Source: CAVZGO01 sp963774935 (GTDB lineage Bacteria; Chloroflexota; Anaerolineae; Anaerolineales; UBA4823). From it: DNA of 64,000 nucleotides. Below, one piece after another: positions 9,916-17,633 of the stretch; position 1 is the first letter of the stretch, and each line of letters opens with the position of its first letter. Position numbers and translations under genes: made by a program. The notes beneath the pieces were generated by a model, which saw nothing but the letters and a program-made list of their open reading frames with translations, was not told the origin of the DNA and did no database searches. The stretch is from positions 124,001-188,000 of the forward strand of contig CAVZGO010000007.1 of NCBI GenBank assembly GCA_963774935.1. Direction: 5' to 3'.

Positions 9916-11202
9916 CTAAATTGCAGGTAAAGCCTCACCCTGATAAGCCAGGTCAAGCAGCTCGAGGGTGTGCAGCACCTGGACCGGCGCCCCTAGTGCT
10001 TGCAGGTGATTGCGAACCTGGATCATACAGCCTATGTTTCCCATTGCAACAACCTGGGCGCCAGATTCCAGAATGCTCTCCGCCTTCCGGCGCCCCAACT
10101 CACCTGCCAGCGCTGGCTGTTGTAAATTATAAGTGCCAGCAGAGCCACAGCACATGTCCGATTCAACAATCTCCACCAATTCCAGGTTCGGAATCGCTCT
10201 CAAAATGGAACGCGGCTGATCAGATATGCCCTGTCCATGCAGCAGATGGCAGGCATCGTGATACGCCACCCGTTGTGCGAGTGGCAAGGCTGGTGTTTCA
10301 ACAAGACCAATCTGGATTAAAAATTCACTTACATCCTGGGCACGCGCAGCGAAGTTGACAGCAGCCCGTTCATCATCTTCCCCTACGAACCATAATGGAT
10401 ATTCATGCATGCCAGAACCACAGCCGGCGGCATTGGTAAGGACTGCGTCCACATCCGCAGGAAAAAGGCGCAAGTTGTGGCGTGCTGCGCGGCGGGCGCC
10501 TGGCAGGTCACCCAGGTGCGCCAGAATTGCGCCGCAACAGCCCTGGTTTGGCGGGACAACTACTTCAACTCCATTACGCGCCAGGACTCGCAGGGTCGCC
10601 AGGTTGATTTGCGGAGCCAATGCCTGCTGCACACAACCCGCCAGCAATGCCACTCTGGCGCGGCGGTGACCGATTGCCGGAGTCAGTGCAGGTAAATTTG
10701 CAGCAGATGGCAAATGCGGTGGAAGCATCGCCATCAAGTTCGCCAACTCATCAGGCAAGTGCGACTGTATCGGGCGCGCCAGGTTGCCAAATTTGGCTGC
10801 CAGGCGGAAGCGATCCGGGTGAGGCAGCGTGGTTTTGATTAATATCTGTTGCAGCTCCGCAAACACCGAACGAGGCTGCCCAGGTGGGGCATGGGCACGG
10901 TAAATGCCTACAAGATCACCGTAATGCACTCCAGAAGGGCAGGCGGTTGCACAGGCAAGGCAGCCGAGGCAGCGATTTATATATGGCTGCACTTCTTCCG
11001 CCAAGAGCTCCCCTTCCAGTGCAGATTTCATCAGCAGAATCCTGCCGCGGGGCGAATCCATCTCCTGACCTAACAGTTGATAGGTGGGGCACACAGACAG
11101 GCAAAAACCGCAGTGCACACAGGCTTCAATTGCGCGCACCACAGCAAAGGCCTGTGGCCCCAGTCGTTCAGCCAGGCTTGACGGAGGTATCGAGTGCTGC
11201 AT
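9916..11202 (-). CDS. GlcF-like iron-sulfur oxidoreductase subunit (2x[4Fe-4S] plus CCG domains)
   Basis: 428 aa. Two 4Fe-4S motifs lie at the N-terminus (CVHCGFCLSVCP, about residues 28-39, and CLGCLACATACP, about 78-89). Two cysteine-rich CCG domains follow (GCVQ...GCCGAILAHLGD and DACHLLHGQG...MCCGSAGTYN). This is the arrangement of glycolate oxidase subunit GlcF and related electron-transfer subunits. No FAD-linked GlcD/GlcE partner is adjacent, so it may pass electrons for the operon's other redox enzymes. That last point is inference from position between the LLM and LuxE-like genes. Confidence 0.85.
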   Translation of the reverse strand: MQHSIPPSSLAERLGPQAFAVVRAIEACVHCGFCLSVCPTYQLLGQEMDSPRGRILLMKSALEGELLAEEVQPYINRCLGCLACATACPSGVHYGDLVGIYRAHAPPGQPRSVFAELQQILIKTTLPHPDRFRLAAKFGNLARPIQSHLPDELANLMAMLPPHLPSAANLPALTPAIGHRRARVALLAGCVQQALAPQINLATLRVLARNGVEVVVPPNQGCCGAILAHLGDLPGARRAARHNLRLFPADVDAVLTNAAGCGSGMHEYPLWFVGEDDERAAVNFAARAQDVSEFLIQIGLVETPALPLAQRVAYHDACHLLHGQGISDQPRSILRAIPNLELVEIVESDMCCGSAGTYNLQQPALAGELGRRKAESILESGAQVVAMGNIGCMIQVRNHLQALGAPVQVLHTLELLDLAYQGEALPAI

Positions 11203-11231
11203 ATTCAGGAAGTGTTTATTGGTACATCAAG

Positions 11232-12236
11232 CTATTTTTGAGCAAATGTATCGATCAAAAGGCGCACATCTCCGCCGACCGGATAAAGTATGGGGCAGGT
11301 GCAGCCATGCTTGCGATATTCATCTACTTTGGCACGCGCTTCCTGAGGTGTTCCAGATGCGGTGATCCGCAAGATCAATTCCTCCGGCACCAGATGCTTG
11401 GCAAGCTGAATTTGCTCCTTGGTTGCCGGCCAACCCAGGATCGATTGGATCTCTGTTACCACTTCTGGAGAGACACCTGAAGCTTTTGCGATGTGTGGCT
11501 GCTGGGCAAGGTACTGGGTGAGCAGCTCACGCGTGGTGTCAATCGCCCGGTCGTGATCAAAATCGACCGAGCACACTACCAATTGGGGATAATCCAGGTC
11601 TTCCATCTTTCGCCCGGCTTTGCGAACTCCAACCTGGAGGTATTCCATCGCGTTATCGTTGTAATCAGGGGGTACACAGTAATTCAAGACGACCCCATCC
11701 GCGATCTCACCGGTCAGCTCCATCATTTTGTCACCGGTCGCGCCAATCATGATCGGTACGTTGCGCGGCTCTCGGCGCCCATGCACGACATCTAATTCAA
11801 TCCCATCTACATAAACAAACTCGCCGTGGAATGTGACATGCTCCATATTTAGCAGGCGGCGGAGAGTCTCGACAGTCTCGCGCATGGCGGTCAACGGCTT
11901 ACGCCGCTCTATACCCACATTGCGCGCCAGCGGATCCCACCAGGCGCCAATGCCGCAGATGATGCGCCCTGGAGCCAGGTCGTCGAGCGTGAGGAAAGTC
12001 GCTGCTAATAGACCGATGTTGCGAGTCCAGTTATTAATCACCCCTGAACCGACTTTTAAATGATCGGTTACCGCAGCATAAGCAGCCATCGGGACAATGG
12101 CATCTCTGACGAGACGGGATTCTGCTTGCCAGACGGCTTCAAAACCATGCTGCTCAGCATAGCGGACGTAATCCAGCCCATCCCGCAGGTCGTGGGCATC
12201 TTGCAGATACAATGCAACACGTTCGGTCATTTTCAC
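11232..12236 (-). CDS. Luciferase-like (LLM) F420-dependent oxidoreductase
   Basis: 334 aa TIM-barrel protein of the bacterial luciferase-like family, closest in style to methylene-tetrahydromethanopterin reductase/F420-dependent enzymes. Signatures include YAEQHGFEAVWQAES near the start, KVGSGVINNWTRN, GRIICGIGAWWDP, and VPIMIGATGDKMMELTGEIADGV. The four genes upstream in the operon make or reduce F420 (Fno, CofE, CofD, CofC), so F420 is the likely cofactor. The substrate is unknown. A LuxA-type flavin monooxygenase role is less likely because no partner subunit is present. Confidence 0.85.
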   Translation of the reverse strand: MKMTERVALYLQDAHDLRDGLDYVRYAEQHGFEAVWQAESRLVRDAIVPMAAYAAVTDHLKVGSGVINNWTRNIGLLAATFLTLDDLAPGRIICGIGAWWDPLARNVGIERRKPLTAMRETVETLRRLLNMEHVTFHGEFVYVDGIELDVVHGRREPRNVPIMIGATGDKMMELTGEIADGVVLNYCVPPDYNDNAMEYLQVGVRKAGRKMEDLDYPQLVVCSVDFDHDRAIDTTRELLTQYLAQQPHIAKASGVSPEVVTEIQSILGWPATKEQIQLAKHLVPEELILRITASGTPQEARAKVDEYRKHGCTCPILYPVGGDVRLLIDTFAQK

Positions 12237-12301
12237 TCCTTTAATGGCATAAGTCTAGAGGTTAATGGTCCGTGATTCAATGCTCTCTTCGTCAGATCAG
12301 A

Positions 12302-12952
12302 TTACAGGTCAATGTCCATCCCAGCCTGACTGATCTGAGAAGGATAGTAGATATGCTCAAACTGCTCGCTGACTTTATCCAGATCCTCAGGTAGATCCAT
12401 ATCCAGTGCCAGGGAAGGCAAGTCAACCACCTCAAGGCGCGCACCAACTGCAATTGCCTGGGAACAATGCCTCTGGAATGAATTAGGACCAAAATCATAC
12501 TGGATCAAACCCACCGGACAGATCAGCATAGCATTCGTCCCTTGATGGTGGCGATCAGGAGCTACCACAACGACCGGCGGGTCCTGCACGTGCTCCAATA
12601 TGACCCGCACATCCTGGACCGAAAGAAGCGGCAGGTCGGCTGGCACCACCAAAACGCCGCGCACATTGTAATTTTTAACTACTACTGTGGCACGCGCCAA
12701 AGCCAGATTTAACTTTGGTGCACCATTTTCCTGGACTGTGCGCGCACCATGCTCACGTGCAACCGACAAAGCTGCCGGGTCGCGGCTGATCACCAACACA
12801 TGTTCAATATCAGGTACCGCCGTCAGGGTCTCCAGGGTATGAACCAGCAGACGACGGTTTAAATCGGCGCGCTCATCCTGAGTGAGCACTCCTGCCAGGC
12901 GTGACTTCCCAAATCGCAGGGGTTTGACCGGGACAATCGCCCACAATGTCAT
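12302..12952 (-). CDS. cofC: 2-phospho-L-lactate guanylyltransferase
   Basis: 216 aa nucleotidyltransferase. It activates 2-phospholactate (or PEP in many bacteria) with GTP for F420 side-chain assembly. The N-terminal signature WAIVPVKPLRFGKSRLAGVL, then VLVVPADLPLL (metal-binding Asp) and a late PDRHHQGTNAML segment, are characteristic of CofC/FbiD. It sits 44 nt after cofD, in the same direction. Confidence 0.92.
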   Translation of the reverse strand: MTLWAIVPVKPLRFGKSRLAGVLTQDERADLNRRLLVHTLETLTAVPDIEHVLVISRDPAALSVAREHGARTVQENGAPKLNLALARATVVVKNYNVRGVLVVPADLPLLSVQDVRVILEHVQDPPVVVVAPDRHHQGTNAMLICPVGLIQYDFGPNSFQRHCSQAIAVGARLEVVDLPSLALDMDLPEDLDKVSEQFEHIYYPSQISQAGMDIDL

Positions 12953-12996
12953 GACTTTTCCTGCCTTTCCATAAGTAGAGTTGGTCGGAACGGTTG

Positions 12997-13956
12997 TTAA
13001 TAGCCTTCCGCATGCCTGGACGATTTCTCAAGTTTTTCTCCAAAAGCCAGCACCTCGCTGGCCAGCCGCCAACGATCGGCGGGGGTTTTCATTAGCGTAT
13101 CGGTCACCAAGGGAATGATCCCCAGGTCTGCCACAGCTTCAGCCTGGGAGCGATCTTGCTCATCCAGGATAAAACCGGTCAGCAGATTGCCGTACTGGTT
13201 GGCGACGGCCAGTGCGGACGGCTGGATACCCAGCTCTACGAACATCTTGGCGGCTGGGCCCTTGACCGCCTGCCCTCCGATGATAGGCGAGACAGCCAAC
13301 ACTCGCTGATCAACCAGGGCAGACTGGATGCCCGGCACTGCCAGGATGGGACCAATACTTACCCATGGGTTAGATGGGCAAAAAACCACCAGATCTGCAC
13401 CATCAATAGCTTCAAGCAGCCCTGGCGTGGGGCGCGCCGAAGCGGCATTTTGATAGCGAAATCCGGTCACTTGCGGTTGACATCCTCGTTGCACGAAGTA
13501 TTCCTGAAATGGTAATTCACCCTCATCTCTAGTATACACCGTAGTAGGTACCGCATCATCACTCATTGGGAGTATTGTAGGGCCAATTCCCCAGGCTTGA
13601 CAGACTCTGCGGGTAATCTGACTGAGGCTTTCTCCCTGGCGCAAACGCCGAGTCCTTTCCAGGTGAAGCCCGAGGTCGCTGTCACCCAGGCGAAACCAAC
13701 CTGGACCACCCAGATCGATCACGGTTTGGAGTGCTTTCCAGGTTTCATTCGCCTGTCCCCAACCCGTCTCAGGATTGGCTAATCCCGCCAGGGTATAACA
13801 CACCGTGTCCAGATCCGGACAAATAGTCAGGCCCAGGTGCTCAAAATCATCGCCAGTATTGACGATAATAGTTAACTCGTGAGCTGCCAGACACCGGGCA
13901 AGTCCGTCTGCCAGTTTTGCGCCGCCAACCCCACCTGCCAATGCAACTACATTCAT
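12997..13956 (-). CDS. cofD: 2-phospho-L-lactate transferase
   Basis: 319 aa. It transfers the activated lactyl-phosphate (or enolpyruvyl) group to the deazaflavin Fo, giving F420-0. The N-terminus VALAGGVGGAKLADGL is the family hallmark, followed by NTGDDFEHLGLTICPDLDT and later VFCPSNPWVSIGPIL and SPIIGGQAVKGPAAKM. It lies 40 nt after cofE and 44 nt before cofC. The Fo synthase (fbiC or cofG/cofH) is not in the window. Confidence 0.95.
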   Translation of the reverse strand: MNVVALAGGVGGAKLADGLARCLAAHELTIIVNTGDDFEHLGLTICPDLDTVCYTLAGLANPETGWGQANETWKALQTVIDLGGPGWFRLGDSDLGLHLERTRRLRQGESLSQITRRVCQAWGIGPTILPMSDDAVPTTVYTRDEGELPFQEYFVQRGCQPQVTGFRYQNAASARPTPGLLEAIDGADLVVFCPSNPWVSIGPILAVPGIQSALVDQRVLAVSPIIGGQAVKGPAAKMFVELGIQPSALAVANQYGNLLTGFILDEQDRSQAEAVADLGIIPLVTDTLMKTPADRWRLASEVLAFGEKLEKSSRHAEGY

Positions 13957-13996
13957 CGCGCCAGACTTCCGTTCAAGATTAGTATCCTGTCATCCC

Positions 13997-14785
13997 TTAA
14001 CGAAACATATCTTGAGCTTTGGGACGTAAGATCTCATCCAACTTACCATCTGTCAAAGGGTAGGGAAAACCGCGCACATGAACCACCGGTGTCCCCTCAG
14101 CCGCCTGGCCCATCACCAACGATGCTGCGGCAGCCAATTCATCTGCTGCACCCACCTGTGTGATGCGCAGGTGGAAACCAAACAGATCGGCGTTACCGCG
14201 TAGATCCACCACCCCCGGCATTCCCGATAAACCGATTGAGGTGCCGACCACCCCGATGCGCCAGGCACGTCCATGCGAGTCGATAATCAACACACCCAAC
14301 CGCACGCCGAATTTATTCTCGAGGCTTTCTCGCAGGCTTCTGGCAGAGACGTCGGGATCAACAGGCAACAGCAGCATCCAATCTTCGGCTGCACAAGGCA
14401 GAGCTTCATCGGTATTGATTGCTGGGCTGACATTGGAATGATCTATTCCAGCATTGGCACACACAAAGCCCAGTCGGTGCTCTACGATGATTGTGCCAGG
14501 CCGGATCCGCAGAATCTCTTTGCTCTCACTGAGAATGAGCTCAACCAGACGGGGATCTTTTTCGCATTGAGTAGCCAGTGTCATCGCCTGGGTGGACGGG
14601 ATAATATTTGACAGATTCACCAATCGCCCTTCTGCCTTGGACACAATTTTCTGAGCCAGGACGAGGATGTCGCCATCTTGCAGGCGAAGCGGAACTCGCT
14701 CCAGGGATAGGGAGATCAGAGCTGCTAAGTCATCCCCTGGCTGAACCAGCGGAATCCCAGGCAAGGGGGTCAGCACCAGAGTCAT
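13997..14785 (-). CDS. cofE: Coenzyme F420-0:L-glutamate ligase
   Basis: 262 aa. It adds glutamates to F420-0 using GTP. Visible are DILVLAQKIVSKAEGR (about residues 38-53), a GFVCANAGIDHSN motif, IIDSHGRAWRIGVVGTSIG with metal/substrate-binding residues, and a C-terminal MGQAAEGTPVVHVRG. The length fits the stand-alone archaeal-type ligase with no nitroreductase fusion as in FbiB. Its start overlaps the Fno stop by 4 bp, which indicates translational coupling. Confidence 0.95.
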   Translation of the reverse strand: MTLVLTPLPGIPLVQPGDDLAALISLSLERVPLRLQDGDILVLAQKIVSKAEGRLVNLSNIIPSTQAMTLATQCEKDPRLVELILSESKEILRIRPGTIIVEHRLGFVCANAGIDHSNVSPAINTDEALPCAAEDWMLLLPVDPDVSARSLRESLENKFGVRLGVLIIDSHGRAWRIGVVGTSIGLSGMPGVVDLRGNADLFGFHLRITQVGAADELAAAASLVMGQAAEGTPVVHVRGFPYPLTDGKLDEILRPKAQDMFR

Positions 14786-15456
14786 TCGCCCCCAGGCAAT
14801 CCTGCAATTTGAACTGTAGCAGTTTTTACAGAATAGCGCTTGTTAATGCTGATCAATAGAGATGTAATGCCCTCAACTACCAGAGCGTTATCTAAATTTC
14901 CAGCATAAAAGGCGCGCATCCCCCCCGCCCTGGCAAGGTCGATTACCATTTCTGCAGCCTGGAGATCATCTGCACACACTAAAACGTCTGTCTCCAATGG
15001 AGCATCCAGATCCTTTTTTAGCGCATGGGCGGGTACATTCTGGAACGCTGCCACCACGCGCACCCCAGGACCGAGGACGTTTTGAGCCTGGCGCGCTGCA
15101 GAGGGTGGGTCGGGAGGCTTTGGATCACGGAAATCGACGCGTGCTGTTGCGTCTACCAGAACCTTGCCCTGAAGGTCATCTTTGAGGGTATGAAGAGCTT
15201 CCTCATGAGCCGCTTGCACAACAGTGAGAACACAAATGTCGGCAAGTCGGGCTGCGTCTGCATTACTTAAGCCGCGCACCAGGTTTGAACCAAACTTAGA
15301 ATTGAGCTCTGCGGCAGTTGCTTGGGCTTTCTCCGCCTGGCGTGAGCCGATGATCACAGAATAACCGGCATGCACCCAGCGCATTGCCAGGCCTGGACCT
15401 TCCTTACCGGTACCACCCAGGATTGCTATGGTTGGTTTCGTCGGTTTATCGGGCAT
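14782..15456 (-). CDS. NADPH:F420 oxidoreductase (Fno-like)
   Basis: 224 aa. It interconverts F420/F420H2 and NADP(H). The Rossmann start IAILGGTGKEGPGLAMRW with IIGSRQ is the NADP-binding hallmark of this family; RVVAAFQNVPAH lies in the middle. The ATG at 15456 has GGAG 6 nt upstream, and the longer upstream frame shows no family similarity. In this operon it would supply reduced F420 to the LLM enzyme. Confidence 0.88.
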   Translation of the reverse strand: MPDKPTKPTIAILGGTGKEGPGLAMRWVHAGYSVIIGSRQAEKAQATAAELNSKFGSNLVRGLSNADAARLADICVLTVVQAAHEEALHTLKDDLQGKVLVDATARVDFRDPKPPDPPSAARQAQNVLGPGVRVVAAFQNVPAHALKKDLDAPLETDVLVCADDLQAAEMVIDLARAGGMRAFYAGNLDNALVVEGITSLLISINKRYSVKTATVQIAGLPGGE

Positions 15457-15535
15457 AAAATCTCCAGTAATCACAAGTTCGTTATGAATTGATCCACGAT
15501 GTAAAGTACAGCTTATCCACAACTACAGATGCATT

Positions 15536-16891
15536 CTATGATGCAGGCACAAAAGTATTATAACGCTCCCAAACCGCGGGTGCCAGACGACGCGCTTCTG
15601 CAGTGATGGCATCTACATCTAGTGTGAGGATCTGTCGATCGCGCATTAAGACCCGTCCGGCAACCATGGTCGTGGTGACCATGCTTTCGTGGAATCCGAA
15701 GATAATTTGCCAGGGCAGGTTCCCGGCAGTCAATGGGGTATGGGGGTGATAATCCACGAGGATAATATCAGCATACGCTCCCGGCGATAACACACCCAGC
15801 GGCGACTGAGGAAAAAAGGAGCCAGCCAAACGGGCGTTGTTATAAATCGCCATGCGGGCTACCTCGCCACCGGGCATCCGGCGAGGATCACGGTTCCATA
15901 CTTTCTGCAGCAAGTAGGTGAACTTCCATTCCACCCACATGGTAGATGAAAACCCATCCGTCCCAAGACATACCGGCACTCCGGCACGCAGCATACTCTC
16001 CAATTGAGAAACACCGACCCCGTTATTCATGTTCGAGCGTGGTTGGTGGGTCACCCAGGAGCCTGTTTCTGCCAGCAACTCGATCTCACGTGCATCGACA
16101 TGCACAGCATGCACGATGATCGACTGAGGTCCTAACAAGTCATGCTTATGCAGGCGATCCACTACCCGCATTCCTGACTTCGCCAGGCTATCATACTCAT
16201 CCACGTCGTGTTCCGCCACGTGCAGATGAAACCCAACCCCAGCAGGAACAGCCTGGCGGCAAGCATCCAGGGTCGCGTCCGATAAGGTCAGGCTGGCATG
16301 CATACCGAATGTTGCCGCAACGCGACCGCCAGCCACAGTCTCCCGGCGAGTGCGCTCCAGAAAGCGAATATTTTCGGCAATCCCACCCTGGCTACGAGCT
16401 TCACCATCGCGATCGGTGACTTCGTAACATAGCACAGCGCGCAGACCAGATTGATCTACTGCATCTGCAATGATATCTAATGAACCCGCAATGGCATTCG
16501 GAGAAGCATGATGATCAATTAATGTGGTTGTGCCATGCTGTATGGCGTCAATCAGCATCACCAGAGCCGAGGCGCGCACATCAGGTGGGGTTAAAGCCTT
16601 GTCCAAAGGCCACCATAGCTTGCCTAAAATTTCAGGGAAATCTTTCGCAGGTGAGCCCGGGATCGGCATGCCGCGCGCAAAGGCTCCATAAAAATGAGTG
16701 TGAGCGCAAATATTCCCAGGCATGACATATTGACCATGCGCATCCAACCGTTCGTCCTCTGGAAATTGTTCCAGTAGCTCGGACTGCGGCCCCATTGCGC
16801 TGATTTTATCCCCATCAATTTTTACCGCCCAGCCTTCCAGAATCCGGTTCGGTTCTTCCCAGGTGATTAAGATTCCATTGGTTATCAACAT
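15536..16891 (-). CDS. ssnA: SsnA-like aminohydrolase (amidohydrolase superfamily)
   Basis: 451 aa metal-dependent deaminase of the ATZ/TRZ class. The metal ligands are visible as HTH (in ICAHTHFYGAFARG), FHLHVAEHD, and LGTDGFSSTMW. Segments LWWPLDKAL, TTTLIDHHASPNAIAGSL, RSNMNNGVG and a C-terminal EARRLAPAVWERY agree with E. coli SsnA as I remember it. In E. coli, ssnA lies beside ygfM (FAD subunit) and xdhD (molybdenum hydroxylase), the same partners found here upstream. Deamination of a purine or a similar heterocycle is likely; the true substrate is not established. Confidence 0.82.
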   Translation of the reverse strand: MLITNGILITWEEPNRILEGWAVKIDGDKISAMGPQSELLEQFPEDERLDAHGQYVMPGNICAHTHFYGAFARGMPIPGSPAKDFPEILGKLWWPLDKALTPPDVRASALVMLIDAIQHGTTTLIDHHASPNAIAGSLDIIADAVDQSGLRAVLCYEVTDRDGEARSQGGIAENIRFLERTRRETVAGGRVAATFGMHASLTLSDATLDACRQAVPAGVGFHLHVAEHDVDEYDSLAKSGMRVVDRLHKHDLLGPQSIIVHAVHVDAREIELLAETGSWVTHQPRSNMNNGVGVSQLESMLRAGVPVCLGTDGFSSTMWVEWKFTYLLQKVWNRDPRRMPGGEVARMAIYNNARLAGSFFPQSPLGVLSPGAYADIILVDYHPHTPLTAGNLPWQIIFGFHESMVTTTMVAGRVLMRDRQILTLDVDAITAEARRLAPAVWERYNTFVPAS

Positions 16892-16954
16892 TTCGGTCTC
16901 CTCCTAGAAACTCTACACCAGTACGTTCGTTACATTGCCTACCGCATCAAGGGA

Positions 16955-17599
16955 TCAATCAAAGAAGGTTGGCAGATCCGGATTTGCACGAGCTTTAAAA
17001 GCGTCCAGAATATGCCTGGGGCGAGTGCGCTCACCGGATAAATGCTCTGGTATTTCATCTAAACTAAAGAATGCCACCTCGCTGGTTTCACTGCTGGGGC
17101 GCGGCTCGCCGCTTAAAAGGTCGCACAGGAAAACCAGTTTATAAGCATGAAAAATTTCCAGCGGTCCGGTGCGGTTGGCATCGTACACACCAATCAGCTT
17201 TCGAGCTTTGACCCGGTAACCCGCTTCTTCCCAGGCTTCACGTTCGGCGGCCTGCGACGGCATATCACCGACATCCGCCCACCCGCCGGGCAGTGTCCAG
17301 CCTCCATCCATGCGCTCCCGCACCAGCAATAAGCGACTATCCTGAAATATCGCTGCGCGTGCATCTACCCGCGGGGTTGCGTAGCCAGCCTGGTGATCAA
17401 ACACATCCTGCAGTCTGTCGGGGTTAAGATTGGTGTGCTGGCTGATGATCTCAACAGCAATCTCGCTAAGCCGATGATAACGCTGCCGGTGATACTCATC
17501 CTCGGAATAATGATAACCCGTCTGAGCGAGAGCCTGGATCTCTCTTGCCCAGTCCAACCAGCGCGGCGCAATCGTATCGCTCACTTTGTAACCTGTCAC
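16955..17599 (-). CDS. NUDIX hydrolase with N-terminal extension
   Basis: 214 aa. An N-terminal helical domain (about residues 1-65, WLDWAREIQALAQTGYHY) is followed by a NUDIX fold. The Nudix box is readable as GGWADVGDMPSQAAEREAWEEAG, shown here by its ends GGWADVGD and REAWEEAG. The first conserved Glu is replaced by Asp. Relatives act on ADP-ribose or other nucleoside diphosphates. It lies between the XdhD-like and SsnA-like genes, consistent with a purine nucleotide clean-up role, which is inference. Confidence 0.85.
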   Translation of the reverse strand: MTGYKVSDTIAPRWLDWAREIQALAQTGYHYSEDEYHRQRYHRLSEIAVEIISQHTNLNPDRLQDVFDHQAGYATPRVDARAAIFQDSRLLLVRERMDGGWTLPGGWADVGDMPSQAAEREAWEEAGYRVKARKLIGVYDANRTGPLEIFHAYKLVFLCDLLSGEPRPSSETSEVAFFSLDEIPEHLSGERTRPRHILDAFKARANPDLPTFFD

Positions 17600-17633
17600 A
17601 GCCTCACCTCAAATATTTTGGGTAAGATTGAGA

